Positions 12,861 to 24,551 of a stretch of DNA of 64,000 bases are shown here, one piece after another. The notes beneath the pieces were generated by a model. The model was given only the letters and a program-made list of their open reading frames with translations, was not told the DNA's origin and searched no databases. This stretch comes from Rhizomucor pusillus. Lineage: Eukaryota > Mucoromycota > Mucoromycetes > Mucorales > Lichtheimiaceae. The stretch lies in NCBI GenBank assembly GCA_900175165.2, contig FWWN02000650.1, positions 142,428 through 206,427 on the forward strand, read 5' to 3'. Every line of letters starts with the position of its first letter. Position 1 is the stretch's first letter. Position numbers and translations under genes: made by a program.

Positions 12861-14469
12861 GACGTCGAATCAAAATGGGACAGCAACGAGAGAAAGAAAG
12901 GAAGGCCTATTTCAGGAAACCCGCATATGGTATATATGCTATCAAAAAAGCGAGTGCGCCATTTGAAAGCGTGCTCTGAGGTTGTACAGACCAGAAGAAG
13001 CCTAAAGTTCGATGTGACCTAGTATTGGATAAACATAGATTCTCCTGGTGGGAGCCAGATGTTCCAAACCAAGGGCCGTCAGATGCCCATACATTGGTGG
13101 TCTAATATGGTATTCTCGCGTTACAGAGAAGCCTTGCAACACCGTTTTTTGCAAGGCATACACCGCCACGTGGCAGGTAGCCCAGTCGTGTAACATATAG
13201 CTGCAGTAAGAAATGTAGCATCTATATTGACGCTGCGAACAAACCTTGGATCCTGGGTTATCAAGGTTTATTAAAGGACGACGTGCTTATTGTTGACCCA
13301 AACCTAGGTTCTTGACAACTACCTCAGACAGTCTCTCTCGGCTAAATACTAGAATCAATCAGCCAAGAATAAGCTGGACGATCTTTGATAAACCTGGGCT
13401 GCATCTGTCTGATCCATTCTAGAATTGGTCGAGAAACACTATCATATAAAAAAGTCAAAAGAATATACATCTTTTATTTTGCTTGTATTCTATTGCTTCC
13501 TTAGCTCTCGTCGCGATTCGCCGTTCGTTCGTGCTGGTACCTGTCATTATGCCCGGCCAAATGCAATATTTTCGCTTTGCCGAACTGTCGCCAACCAAGC
13601 CAAAAAAGTCAGGTAAGCAACGACCGTCGACATCGTGCAACTGCTGTTCCATTGATTCTGTTACGATCAAAACAAAATCAAGGATAGTATGCAACAAATA
13701 TAGAATGTGCGGTGTTATATTCGTTGAGAAGCAAGTAAATGTACATACGAAGCTGTTTAGCTGCTTAGATTGCGCGATATTTGCATTTGTTCTCTGGGCA
13801 TCACTTCTACTATTGCGCGTATCCATGATATAATATCCTCGTTTAGACCTCGTGATGCGAACATATCCATAGGCCTCTCGTAGTCAGTCATGCGCCTGGC
13901 ATTCTGTCTCTTGACTGCACTGGCTGTCGTGTCGCTTGTCGTACACAACGGTTCCAAATCAATATAGCAATCACCATTCGGTTATCCAGAAGGGATTTCT
14001 CCAAAAGTAGCAGTTTCCTGTTCTTCCACAGAATAAACTCCTTGCACCTTGTTTCACATACTATGATTGCCTCCACTTGATCTATACTGTTACTTCACCA
14101 CAGCCACCTCTCCTTGAGTTGCGTCGTCATTTGATGGCCATGCGCCTGGCATAATCTCTTGGCTGCACTGGCTCCAAGATTCTAAACCTGCCATTCCTGG
14201 ACTCGCAACTGCTCGGCCTCGTAATGTACTGTATACCACGCAGACAGTTAGCAAAAAGCCATGCCTATGTACACTGTATTTTGATCTTACCTAGCAAGGT
14301 GTGCGGGGCTTGTTTGCAAAAATCCACTACTAGAAGTTTGGGGTGGATGCCACAATGGTGATACTATAGCTTCCCTCGTTTTCCCGGCCGCCGCTTTCTT
14401 ATGTTGGGAAACACTTGCTTGATCAGCTTGCCAAACATGGAAACATGGGTGCATGAAGCAACTGGAAAG
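12861..14469. other. Gene-poor region with an imperfect direct repeat
   Basis: About 1.6 kb with no convincing gene. Overlapping short frames near 13455-13833 lack motifs. One candidate first exon at 13550-13612 (plus strand, encoding MPGQMQYFRFAELSPTKPKK, then a GTAAGC donor) could not be connected to a second exon. Confidence 0.4.
13889..14173. repeat. Imperfect direct repeat, two copies of about 36 bp
   Basis: Copy 1 (13889-13925) and copy 2 (14139-14173) both run CATGCGCCTGGCAT, then CTCTTG, then CTGCACTGGCT, with small differences between. They lie 250 bp apart in gene-free sequence. They may be remnants of a repetitive element; no terminal structure is visible. Confidence 0.5.
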
Positions 14470-14932
14470 TTACACAAGCCGATAATGTTCATACATGCGG
14501 CCGCGGGGTATGCATATGTTGTAATCATCATGATACTCATAACTTTGGCGGATCCTAGATGTCAGTGAGAAACAGTGAATACGTCTGCACTGCTGTGCGA
14601 AATGGAATACGTCATCAGCTTGCCAGTTTAGAGCAAGTTCCTTTGCATCTTGATCCTGGAGCATATTGTTCGCTCTTAGAGTATCATCTTGATCACCATT
14701 CTCTGAGCTTCTGAAAGTTGCAGTGACAGCAGTGGCAACAACAGCTGCCGCTCCCGTATTCTGCTCAACGCGTTACACATTATTGCGAACTTACTGCGAT
14801 CAGTTACAGAAGACACTATAGAGTTCTTCCCCTGCAGGGAGCCACGGGCTTACCATTTACGGCCAGCTGCTCCATTTGGTCGGATGTCTTTGGGGTATGG
14901 GCTTGAGCACCTTCGCCTTTAACTCGGGTCAT
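14470..14932 (-). CDS. Possible small two-exon gene, function unknown
   Basis: Exon 14932-14854 starts MTRVKGEGAQAHTPKTSDQ and ends at a GTAAGC donor. An acceptor at 14751-14752 (sequence GGGAG) opens exon 14750-14470 in the matching phase, reading AAAVVATAVTATFRSSENGD and then LQDQDAKELALNWQADDVF. The total is 119 residues. Upstream is a pyrimidine-rich tract on the coding strand, common near fungal transcription starts. There is no domain I recognise. The acceptor is not strongly preceded by pyrimidines, and the last 40 residues look less protein-like, so the 3' end is uncertain and another intron is possible. Confidence 0.35.
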
Positions 14933-17310
14933 CAGGCTGCAATGCAAAGAAAGAGGGAAGAAGAGAGAGAAACGATTGGCAAGAAAAAATATAATTCTTT
15001 TATACAAACGCTCCACGCTGAAGTTCACGGCCGATCCGAGTCTGTAGAATAAACTCGCATGAATCGATGTTTGAGAGAATACTACACTTAAAATCTAGCT
15101 TCTTGCTGCTTCGAAACAAATCCGCAAAGCGTCTTCTTATACTTAGCAGTAGATTCCTAGTAAGACTTCTCCCGTTAACTTTCAAGTCTGCTATTTTCAA
15201 GCAAAATCCTGTATTCTCTCAAACTTTCCGGTACGTTGGCTGCTCTCTCGAGGTGCAGGTGATTTCTGACGCTCAACTTTGTAGCCGATATGACCGCTGT
15301 CCTGACCCGCTTCTCGCGATGTATCATTCCAAGTCCTCTGTCATGTTTTTATATTATTATTTTAACAAACCGACCCCACGGGTAAAAAGTATGTCTACTA
15401 GTTTACCTTGCTGCGGTGGACACAAGCTGATACAGAAACACTAGGTGCGCGGTCTAGTCCCTCGAGTAATTCGAGGATTACCCTCCGGTGTGTAGGTATC
15501 AATTACGATTACGCAGCAGTAGCGCAAGATACTAACGTAATGCTCTTATGAAATTCCCTTGTTCCCAATCAACTACATTCGCTACTCGCTCTTGACTTCT
15601 TCATATCCATTCCTGTATTGCCTTCTTTGTAATTTAACTTTGATTATTCCCTTTTAACATAAAGATTGTTTCATTTCCTTTACCAGTCGTTTGCGTTGAT
15701 CTCATCAAAGATCATGCATTGTTTCTTTTCTTTTCCAAATTATGAATTTCTCTTCGATGCTGACGCTTTCTAATCCAAGTCAAGGTGAGCGGTATGTAGC
15801 CTTGGCAGCACTCGATTGCGTTCAAAGCTATGGTATATACGTGGACAATTGGTTGCTGCCTTAAACTTGACCTAAATGGGCGGTTTACTCGACATCGTCA
15901 TAAGGGATATGCAATCGTCTGCTGAGCCAGCAGAGTCCGCGAAGCATTGCAGTCTGTTAAATGCAAGAAATGATTTTATATGAAATAGGACGGTTTTGCG
16001 CTTATCACTGGAGCAAACTACATATATCCGCCAGCTCCACTTTTGGATTATCCGTGGATTGAATTTGTATAACTTTTTGAAGTTATTTTGACACCTACAG
16101 TGCAATTCAGTGAGAAGATACAGTACGCGAAATATACTGCGAAGTCTACTTCGATCAAATACACAGCTGATCAAGTGCCATCCATCTATGATGTACGATA
16201 TCGATTAACTCACAGCTATGAGAAGGATGCGCTGGTACATACAAGGATATTTCCGGTACACAGCGCGGAGCAGAATGAAAACATCTAAGGTATATCAGAA
16301 GGCTGCAGGAATCGAAAAAGGTTTGACGAAGGGCTGGAGTAGTAGATTGTAAGAACAATCCACGTTGTTGATGTTCATACCACGGACTGGAAGTTGCACA
16401 AGAGGAGTGCGGCTAACTATATATACGTAATCATTGCTAATGCTCTAAGCAGATTACAGGAAGATGAACAAGAAGGAAGATGACGATGAAGCAGCTGACA
16501 TACGCCGGTATTGACAAAATGGCAGGCTGACGGGCATTTTGGATATCATGGAGCTAGATGACAAACTAGTTTTGATAGACGAAGTATTGAGAAACAAGTT
16601 GAAGAGATTGCAACATCAGCAAGTCCGTGGCAATTCTCAGCAGGCTAAAATCACTTGTTATTTTCAATAAATAATAACACATCTATGGCCGTCAGCAAAA
16701 CAGCTCGATTATGTGCTATATCCTCTGATGCGATCATCGATCAGTGACTTGACAATACAAAAACTTTTGGCAGTGCCCAAAGAAAATGTATGTGTTCAGC
16801 TGACAGCCATTATAATTCTCACAAGTTCGTTTGCCTAGCATTCTAATCAATGTTCTCACAACCATGACGTCTCTTCCTTTATCTTATGGCATGTACATAT
16901 GATGCTGACAATGCTTTTAATCCACACCTATGCACATGAGCTAACCTTCTCCTATGACTTTCTAAAAACAAAACGGCAGAAACAGCAGCAGCACACGATT
17001 TTCGTATCCTATAATGGCAGTCGCATGTACCGCTATGTTGGCATCCGGTTGAATACACCCGCGCTTGATCCAAGTGCATTCTCGGCTGGCTCTTTAGTAC
17101 TTCCGAGGATAATGGTCGCATTGTTGCATCTACTTTACTGCGTTGTAATAAGAATCCAGTGAAAAAGCAAGGTTTTATTTTTACATTGAAGTTGTAGATA
17201 CATGGAATCCAGGAACTTTAAGAAAACAAGAAAACGAACAGGTAAAAAGCACTACCAGCCATTATACATAAAAAACAGAAGACAACAAATGGACGTGCTT
17301 GATGAGTCGT
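14933..17310. other. Gene-poor region containing a degraded coding remnant
   Basis: About 2.4 kb. Between 15865 and 16671 on the plus strand there are scattered coding-like stretches in changing frames; the best is annotated separately. The rest (14933-15860 and 16680-17310) shows no gene, RNA or repeat that I can support. Confidence 0.4.
16277..16671 (+). pseudogene. Degraded gene remnant ending in a PIP-like motif
   Basis: A stretch starting MKTSKVYQKAAGIEKGLTKG runs to a GTAAGA donor near 16349. After a plausible acceptor (CAG near 16456-16458) the frame continues MNKKEDDDEAADIRRY, meets one in-frame TGA (16512-16514), and goes on QNGRLTGILDIMELDDKLV to a stop at 16671. Its last residues are QAKITCYFQ, which fits the PCNA-binding consensus QxxIxxYF. 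Some pogo/Tigger-type transposases carry such a C-terminal motif, so a transposase remnant is one possibility, but no DDE domain is visible. Read as a decayed gene. Confidence 0.3.
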
Positions 17311-17892
17311 TTACAGTAGGATATCATTGTAGTAGGGAGGGGGCGGAGGAGGATAATAGATAAAGTAAGTTGAGTATTGTTTCAAAGACTGATCAGCGCC
17401 ATTGGTGCAGGTATCACATGGAATTGGATCTGATCCACTCTGGTCTGACGGCACGCTGTGATCGAGCTGATATGAGGCAAGTTGGTCATCGGAGGGATCC
17501 GCAAGTGAACTTTGCTGAGAGGAGACCGAAGAATCGGTCAGGGAAGTTTGAACATCTAAAGGCGGTTGTCCAGTTGATGTGTATTGGGGAGTGCTGCTAA
17601 TGCGTGTCGCGTTGTAGTATCTCTTGGTTTTCAGCTCGGCCTGCAGTTGCTTCTGCTGGATTCTTAGATGCTTGAGGGCCTCTTTGTAGTACTCTTCGCT
17701 TTTGATCTTTTGCTGGACCCATTCGAGAGCCTTTTCAATGATCTGATGCTTTGGAGGTCGACGGTAGTAGTTTCTGAAGGTCGGCAGAGCTGAAGCAAGC
17801 TCCTTGTACTTTGTATTGAGCTTGTTGCGTCTTACGCGCTCTCTGGCATTGTGAGAGCATTTTTGCTGTTTTTCACGCGTTTGATCTGTCAT
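17311..17892 (-). CDS. bHLH transcription factor
   Basis: A single-exon gene of 193 residues from the ATG at 17892; an upstream in-frame ATG at 17979 would add 29 hydrophobic residues and looks like leader. The basic region HNARERVRRNKLN has the His, Glu and Arg pattern typical of E-box (CANNTG) binders. Helix 1 is KYKELASALP, the loop holds NYYRRPPKH, and helix 2 is QIIEKALEWVQQKI, followed by a Gln/Lys-rich coiled extension with IQQKQLQAEL that may help dimerise. The C-terminal half is Ser/Gln-rich and ends in a Pro/Tyr segment (YYPPPPPPYYND). Family role: nuclear dimeric regulator. Target genes cannot be inferred. Confidence 0.85.
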   Translation of the reverse strand: MTDQTREKQQKCSHNARERVRRNKLNTKYKELASALPTFRNYYRRPPKHQIIEKALEWVQQKIKSEEYYKEALKHLRIQQKQLQAELKTKRYYNATRISSTPQYTSTGQPPLDVQTSLTDSSVSSQQSSLADPSDDQLASYQLDHSVPSDQSGSDPIPCDTCTNGADQSLKQYSTYFIYYPPPPPPYYNDILL

Positions 17893-19758
17893 GACTAAGT
17901 CGAAAAGCAATAGTGAACAAAAAGTTTTGATACCAAAAGTCGCAGAAGATTCAGGTGTGTATTTATATATTCGATTCATTTACAGTTCGTTATCGTGGGA
18001 CTAGAAGTAACCTAAAGACAAATATTTGCATGATGCTCGTTGCCCCGTATACATGCGCAGACAGACATATCTGAGCAACATGTCCAATCCGATCCAAGTG
18101 CCGCCAAAATTCGTTTATTTAGAAGCTGTTCTAAAAACACAAGCTTACATCAACCATCCGTTCGCACCGCCCGCATGAGAACTAGTGAGTCTTGGATGGG
18201 TTTTTATTGGGGGGGGGTAGTGCCGAACATTCGGGATGGCATGGAAAGCGACAAAACGGACATGCAAGTGATCGACTCCGTGGACCGAATAATATTGGCC
18301 TTGTTTCAATTGACAATGCATTGGCCTTTCTTTCCTACCGAAACTTGGCTTGCATTCTTTCGAGATTGGTTTATTGGATTTTCCTCGCGAACAATTAGCG
18401 GGTAAAGCACTAAATGTCGATCTCTTTCGTCTCTCCTCTCTCTCCCGTGATCTTAGGTAACCTGGTACCACTCTCCTCTCATTCTTTCTGTGTATTTTTC
18501 CTTATCAGGCATCTGATGGCAACAGATCACCGGGCTGGTTTTGGGGTTGTCTTTGAGCGCGAAAATCCTCCAACCCCCGCCTTACGAAATGTGTTACAAT
18601 CCAGTTGACGGCGAACAAAAAAAGTCGCATGGTTTCTGCATGGATTCCCGACGATGAGCACAATAGTCGCACACTGCAGCATGTGGCACTACGCTATACA
18701 ACATTTTCTCGAAACGACAATGCCAAAACTGCTTTCAATGATGCTTAAAGCAACCATCTGTTTGGGAGCAGATATTTACTATCCAATTTACTTTTTGCCT
18801 TTTCTTGGCCACGGCAGCAAATGAGCATGTAAACCAAATTCTGGCAACAGCAGCAAAGTTACACGCGTGATACTGCTATTGTTACTAGAGACCGTGCGCT
18901 CCAAAAACCAAAACCAAAAAAAGGCGGGCTTTTGTTGCACGGTCCATACTCTTCGTTATCAAGATCACAATCTCAGAACACAGGCCAGCTTATACTTGCA
19001 TGATACAAGCGTTACCACCTCACTGATTTACCATCAAGCATGTCTGACAATATCGCGATTACACCAAGAAAAGAAAAAGAGCCCTTATTCCCTGACTTAT
19101 AAAATGTGGCTATAGCCGAATTAGCGAATTTCACGACGACCAGACATGTGCCACAGAAAACTGTTCGGTCAAACACATGAATTTGGCAACAACAACGCAG
19201 GCAACGGCCCCTTATTAGTTGTCTTACTTACACCCTTGAGGTCGAGTGCGTGAGAGCCACGTACTTTTAACTGCATGAGGGTCATCTTTTCCCTTTGCTA
19301 GAGAACCCTAAAATGGAAACAAGGCATCGAGCTGCTACAATAGGAGAATACCAGCAGGCTCTGTCTTTCAACTCTCCATTTCTTCTATTAATATACCCTC
19401 AAAGGTTGAGATTCACAGCAAGCATTCGTGGCAGGCTTCGCGCAGGGCAAAACGTAAACTACTAAAATATTTCGTCAAAGTACAATCGAGGATGCTTATC
19501 GAACTTGTCTTCCAAACATCCATTGTCGGCAACTTTTACCACTCGTGGATATGTCCACAATTTGCATTATTCGACAAAATGTATGTTTTTACATATTCAT
19601 CTAGTCACATATATGTACGAACAATAAATACTTGGAAATGCAATGATCATATACTCGTTGTCACTTGACGACAGTGCAGGCGTTAGCAGCAGCACTGATA
19701 ATTTTAACTCTACACACGACGCTTAACATATTCTGCGATCTCTCCATTCTTTCCCATT
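17893..19758. other. Intergenic region
   Basis: About 1.9 kb between divergently oriented bHLH and GEN1-like genes. It includes a run of about nine G near 18211 and a plus-strand frame at 18040-18405 with no recognisable domain. Both promoters must lie here. Nothing else is supported. Confidence 0.6.
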
Positions 19759-21461
19759 ATGGGCATTAAAGATCTTTGGGAACTTATTGCACCTGCTGAA
19801 AGACGATACAGTCTGGAGGAACTTTGCGGTGATCGGTGGTTACGAAGTGATGCCAAGGCATTGAGATTAGCGATAGACACGAGTATCTGGACGTTCCAGG
19901 CACAATCTAGCCAAGGTGGAAGGCAAGTATGGATCGCGATGTTGGTGAAGCAAAACTTTGAAATGGAGAGAGAGAATGCAGCAGCCAAACTAACAGTTGT
20001 GGGGACATTCTATTGTTTAGCCGCCCAGACCTGCGACTGATCTTCTTCCGTTTTGCCCGAATATATGAATTGGGCATAAGACCAGTGTTCGTGTTCGATG
20101 GTCCCTGCAGGCATCCACTCAAGCGTGACAAGCTCGTAGATACTCGTATCCATGATACAGAATTCCGGCGTGCACTGCTTCAATTGATCGATATGTTCAA
20201 ATTTCAAGCATGGATGGGAAACGGAGAAGCAGAGGCCGAGTGCGCGGCACTAGAGCGTCTTGGTGTTGTAGATGCCATCCTCACTGGCGACGTTGATGTC
20301 TTCCTTTTTGGCGGCAGACGCGTTATTAGAGGATGGCCACGAAAAAAACACGACAAGGTTCCTTGCTACGATTCTTTGTGGATTCAGCAGAATATCGGGC
20401 TAACTCGAGCGGATCTCATATTGATTGCTTTGTTGCGAGGCGGTGACTATGACACTAAAGGAACAGCCGGCGTCGGCATCGTAGTTGCAGAAGCTTTAGC
20501 AAGATGTCAGCATCATCGCAAGCTTTTTGAGATGATATCAAACGATCAAGAAATCGACAAGCGTACGCTGGACGACTTTAGAGACAATATCAATTACGAA
20601 ATATCTAGCGGATGTCAAGGAAGAATACGACGGAACTGCCTTGTCCAAGTCTCCGACGAGTTTCCAGACATGCAAATTCTACGCGAGTATATCCGCCCGA
20701 AATCGAATATTGCGAAAAAAGAGTATCTAAGCGATTGCAGAGAGTTGACAAGATTCTTGGACTGTGGAAAGGATCGCGACGTTGATCTGGAAAATTTAGC
20801 ATTGTTTTGTCGCGAGGCTTTTCAATGGAACGATGACACGATACTGCAAAAATTCCGGAATCTTTTGTTTAGCGGTTTTGCCAGGAACAGGCTGTGCCGG
20901 AAAACAGCAGAGCCTGATACATCGAGCATATCACAACTACAGCAGCGACGTCGCTCAAAAGTAAAGGATAGTAGCGCGCAAACGACGGTCAACAATTTCT
21001 TCAGCGTAACCAAAAGTTCAACAACACCGCATCGACAGACAGCCAACATTTATCGAATATTGCAAAGCAAAACATTCGGCAGTAGCATCAAGTTCTATTT
21101 GGTAGAATATGACCAGTCTTTGTTGGACACCTTCATCGATACAATCAAACAGGCGCTGACGCAAACAACACCCATATTTTCATCCATTTTCGAGCATTGC
21201 CTCAAGAAACCAGCGGGCGAGGAACAAGTAGCGTATGAAGAAGAGGAAGATGATGATGGAGATACCAAAGATACTGGACTAGATCGCGTGCGACGACGCT
21301 GGGTAGCAGCAAAGATTGTCGAAGCGTCGTACCCAATGGTGGCCAAAACATATGAAGAAGCAAAAAGGTCAAGACTGACCAAGAAACACAAAAAGAATAC
21401 CGTCGGAAAAACGAGACAAATGTCAATGCTAGATTTCTTCCAAACGCAATCTTCACAGTAG
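19759..21461 (+). CDS. GEN1: XPG/FEN1-family nuclease, GEN1/Yen1-like, with two PIP boxes
   Basis: Exons 19759-19922 and 20021-21461 give 534 residues. The N-terminus MGIKDLWELIAP, the XPG-N aspartates in LAIDTSIW (D40) and VFVFDGP (D81), the acidic cluster EAEAECAALE, DAILTGDVDVFLFG, and the helix-hairpin-helix GGDYDTKGTAGVG are all intact, so it should be catalytically competent. Family role: cuts Holliday junctions and other branched DNA during recombination. The single intron begins GC (AG|GCAAGT). Two matches to the PCNA-interacting consensus are present: QTTVNNFF (residue 375) and QMSMLDFF (residue 521, near the C-terminus). A FEN1 assignment is less likely because the sequence between the XPG-N and XPG-I parts is short and the N-terminus is GEN1-like. 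Confidence 0.88.
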
Positions 21462-21605
21462 CGAACGATTTTAGAATTATTGTTACCTAATACTAATACC
21501 AACCACGATGCGTAATGAGATGACCAATCAACACTGTTGCAATTGCATATATGATCGAATAGGATAACGCTCGAATTAAGACTTTTTATTATTACTATTA
21601 GGTTT

Positions 21606-23231
21606 TTACTGCTCAGGTTCTTCATCCATGGGAACTTCCTCCTCTTCCATGTACTCTTCTTCGTAGTCTTCGTCGATGGTTGCTTCCTGGTATTGTTGAT
21701 ACTCGGACACGAGATCGTTCATGTTGGATTCGGCTTCGGTGAATTCCATTTCATCCATGCCTTCACCGGTGTACCAGTGCAAGAAAGCCTTGCGACGGAA
21801 CATGGCGGTGAATTGCTCGTTGACACGCTTGAACAAATCCTGGATAGCAGTGCTGTTACCAATGAAAGTACCAGACATCTTGAGACCGACAGGAGGAATG
21901 TCGCAGAGCGAGGACTTGACGCTGTTGGGAATCCATTCGACAAAGTAAGAAGAGTTCTTTTGCTGGACAGCAAGCATCTGGTTCTCAACTTCCTTGGTGG
22001 ACAGGCGACCGCGGAAGATGGTGGCGACAGTCAAGTAGCGACCGTGGCGAGGATCAGAAGCAGCCATCATGTTGCGGGCGTCAAACATCTGTGCAGTCAG
22101 CTCAGGAACGCTGAGGTTGCGGTATTGTTGAGAGTTGAAGGCAGTCAAGGGTGCGACGCCGACCATGAAGAAGTGAAGACGAGGGAATGGAACTGTGTGA
22201 AAAAAAAAAACAGAGTTAATGCAAGTCTGGTAAGATTTTCTTGGTCTCAACAATATTTACCCATGTTGACACACAGCTTACGAAGGTCAGAGTTAAGCTG
22301 ACCAGGGAAACGAAGCGAGGTGGAGACACCAGACATGACGGCAGAGACGAGTTGGTTCAAGTCGCCGTAACCAGGGTTAGCAAGCTTGAGCGTACGGAAG
22401 CAAATGTCGTACAAGGCTTCGTTGTCAATGCAGAAGGTAGCATCACAATTTTCAACAAGCTGGTGAACAGACAAGACAGCATTGTAGGGTTCGACAACAG
22501 TGTCAGACACCTTTGGTGAGGGGACAACACTGTATGTGCTCAAGATACGGTCAGGATATTCTTCACGGATCTTGGAGAGCAAAAGCGAACCAAGACCAGA
22601 GCCGGTACCACCACCCAAGGAATGTGCGAGCTGGAAACCTTGAAGACAGTCGGTAGATTCGGCTTCCTTGCGAACGACGTCCATAATGGATTCGACCAAC
22701 TCGGCACCCTCGGTGTAGTAGCCCTTGGCCCAGGAGTTGCCGGCACCGCTTTGGGCATGGATGAAGTTGTCTGGACGGAAAATTTTGCCGTATGCACTGC
22801 TACGGATCGAGTCCATGGTGGCAGGTTCCAAATCCACGAGTACAGCTCTGGTGAAACATTAGGTTAATGTTTCAGATCCATACACGCATGCATATTCTGT
22901 GGTTTTGTACCTAGGCACGTATTTGCCTTGGCTGCCCTCGTTGTAGAAAACGTTGATTCTTTCGAGTTGCAGATCGTTGTCACCGCAGTAGTTTCCGTTG
23001 GGGTCAAGACCATGTTCAGCGCTGATGGTCTCCCAGAACTTTTGACCAATCTATAAAACAAAAAGAAAGCGTGTTGATTTGTGTTTCCACGCAAATTCAA
23101 CGTGGATTCTGCCATTCCACGGCGTACCTGATTACCACACTGGCCTACGGTGCAAGTCAGTCAGGGCAGAAAAAAAGGCTATTCACTGACGGCATTTACG
23201 TACCAGCTTGGACGTGGATAATCTCTCTCAT
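21606..23231 (-). CDS. TUB2: Beta-tubulin
   Basis: Exons 23231-23204, 23144-23128, 23050-22911, 22847-22261 and 22192-21606 give 452 residues. The start [15 protein letters not shown], the GTP-binding loop GGGTGSG (residues 140-146) and the acidic C-terminal tail ([16 protein letters not shown]) identify it with certainty. It pairs with alpha-tubulin to build microtubules. Exon 2 is only 17 nt. Two residues differ from the common fungal sequence at drug-relevant positions: residue 167 is Tyr ([10 protein letters not shown]) and residue 198 is Ala ([14 protein letters not shown]); residue 200 is the usual Phe. The gene converges on the GEN1-like gene with 144 bp between stops. Confidence 0.98.
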
Positions 23232-23644
23232 GATGTATGCAAAGTAGTGATGACTAGACGAAGCTAAGGATAAAGAAATGAAGTAGCAGAAACGAGATGA
23301 GCTTACGTTTACAAAGGAACGAAAACGACGAGGGAAGAAGGGGGCAGAAGAAGGGGATAAGGGACGCCGCACAAAAAGTTCCCAACTTTTTTTTACCACC
23401 CACAACGGTGCCACAAGTCGCCGAACGCGCAAAAGCACGCGTTTGTACAAAAACGGTAGCCTGACAGTCTGTGCTTTCCTAACACGCAAACCTAACAGCC
23501 TTTCCTTTCCATATCACGGCATACATACTGATGATATGATTCTCAACAACAATAAAGCGGCTACATATTCGTCGACAAGTTATTGAAGGACCATTATTGA
23601 CTGTTTTTATTTTAGAGGAACAAGGCGAAAAAAAATTAAATCCT

Positions 23645-24551
23645 TTATTCCTCGTCTTCAACGAGGGTCATGGCAATACGGTCCAAATCTCTTTGACCGT
23701 CCTGGGTGATACGGCGGCCACTGCAGAAATTGAAAATGTCAGAAGAGATCAGAATCACCCACATGGCGTGACAAATATAGACGAAAAAATCACTTACCCC
23801 TTCTTGTCCTTCTCCAAGACACCAATCTTTTCCAAGGATTGGAGGACCTTACGGTTCACAGAGGCGGAGCCATCGACGTGGTGGGAGGGGCGAGTACCAC
23901 GGTTAACGCGACCACCGTGGACCTTGCACAAGGCACCGACACCAACGCTCTTGCGGATGTAGATGTGGCGAGCGACGGAAGCTTTGTTTCGTTTCGCACA
24001 CGTTAGATAGTCGAACAATTTGCAGTACAAATTTACAGGAACATACCAGCACGAATGAAGTACCAGTCGGGATCGTAAGGAGCCAATTCCTTGTAGGTAC
24101 CGGTCTTGACAATGTCGACCCACTTGGGAACTTCGAGCTTGCCAGTGCGCTTAAGGTAGGCAGCGTAGGCCTTGATGAATTCTATGCGGGTAGTCAGTTT
24201 AGAGCCATGCTTCCATCTAAGCCACCCCTAGTTGCACGATCGTCCGGCCATGCAACAACGACACCACAGGAAAGGAAGAGAAAGTCGGTCGTCACGTTGA
24301 GCGCGTAGATGTATACCGGCTGACAAAGGAAAAGAAAAGAGAGTGGGAAGGGAAGGAAAGGTTTGTCTGAGTGTTCGGTCGCCATGCCGAAATCCGGTTT
24401 CGAGATTTCACAATGCAAAAGTTGAATGTGTTCTTCCTCTTCCTTCTCGTGGCAACACGTCGTTTCAACCCTGCAACACTTTATCCCACACGAAAAATGG
24501 AAACTATTGCATACCGTGAGCGTTGACGTCCTTAACAGTTATACCACCCAT
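23645..24551 (-). CDS. RPS19: 40S ribosomal protein eS19 (RPS19)
   Basis: Exons 24551-24515, 24181-24047, 23981-23798 and 23720-23645 give 143 residues, the usual length. It starts [12 protein letters not shown], continues [20 protein letters not shown], has the conserved [20 protein letters not shown] and SGSxNRKVLQ-type segment ([20 protein letters not shown]), and ends [17 protein letters not shown]. It belongs to the small ribosomal subunit and is needed for 18S rRNA maturation. As in many ribosomal protein genes, the start codon lies in a very short first exon and intron 1 is long (333 nt). I looked for snoRNA boxes in that intron and found none. Confidence 0.97.

Noticed and set aside
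12900..19700. tRNA or 5S rRNA genes in the gene-poor region
   Set aside because: No convincing B-box (GGTTCRANNCC) with a cloverleaf partner was seen.
21095..21625. 176-codon minus-strand frame
   Set aside because: Antisense to the end of the GEN1-like gene; Ser/Leu-rich text with no motif.
21693..22301. 202-codon plus-strand frame
   Set aside because: It lies exactly opposite beta-tubulin exons; it is a shadow of codon bias.
24182..24514. snoRNA in the long first intron of RPS19
   Set aside because: No box C (RTGATGA) with a matching box D on either strand that I could find.
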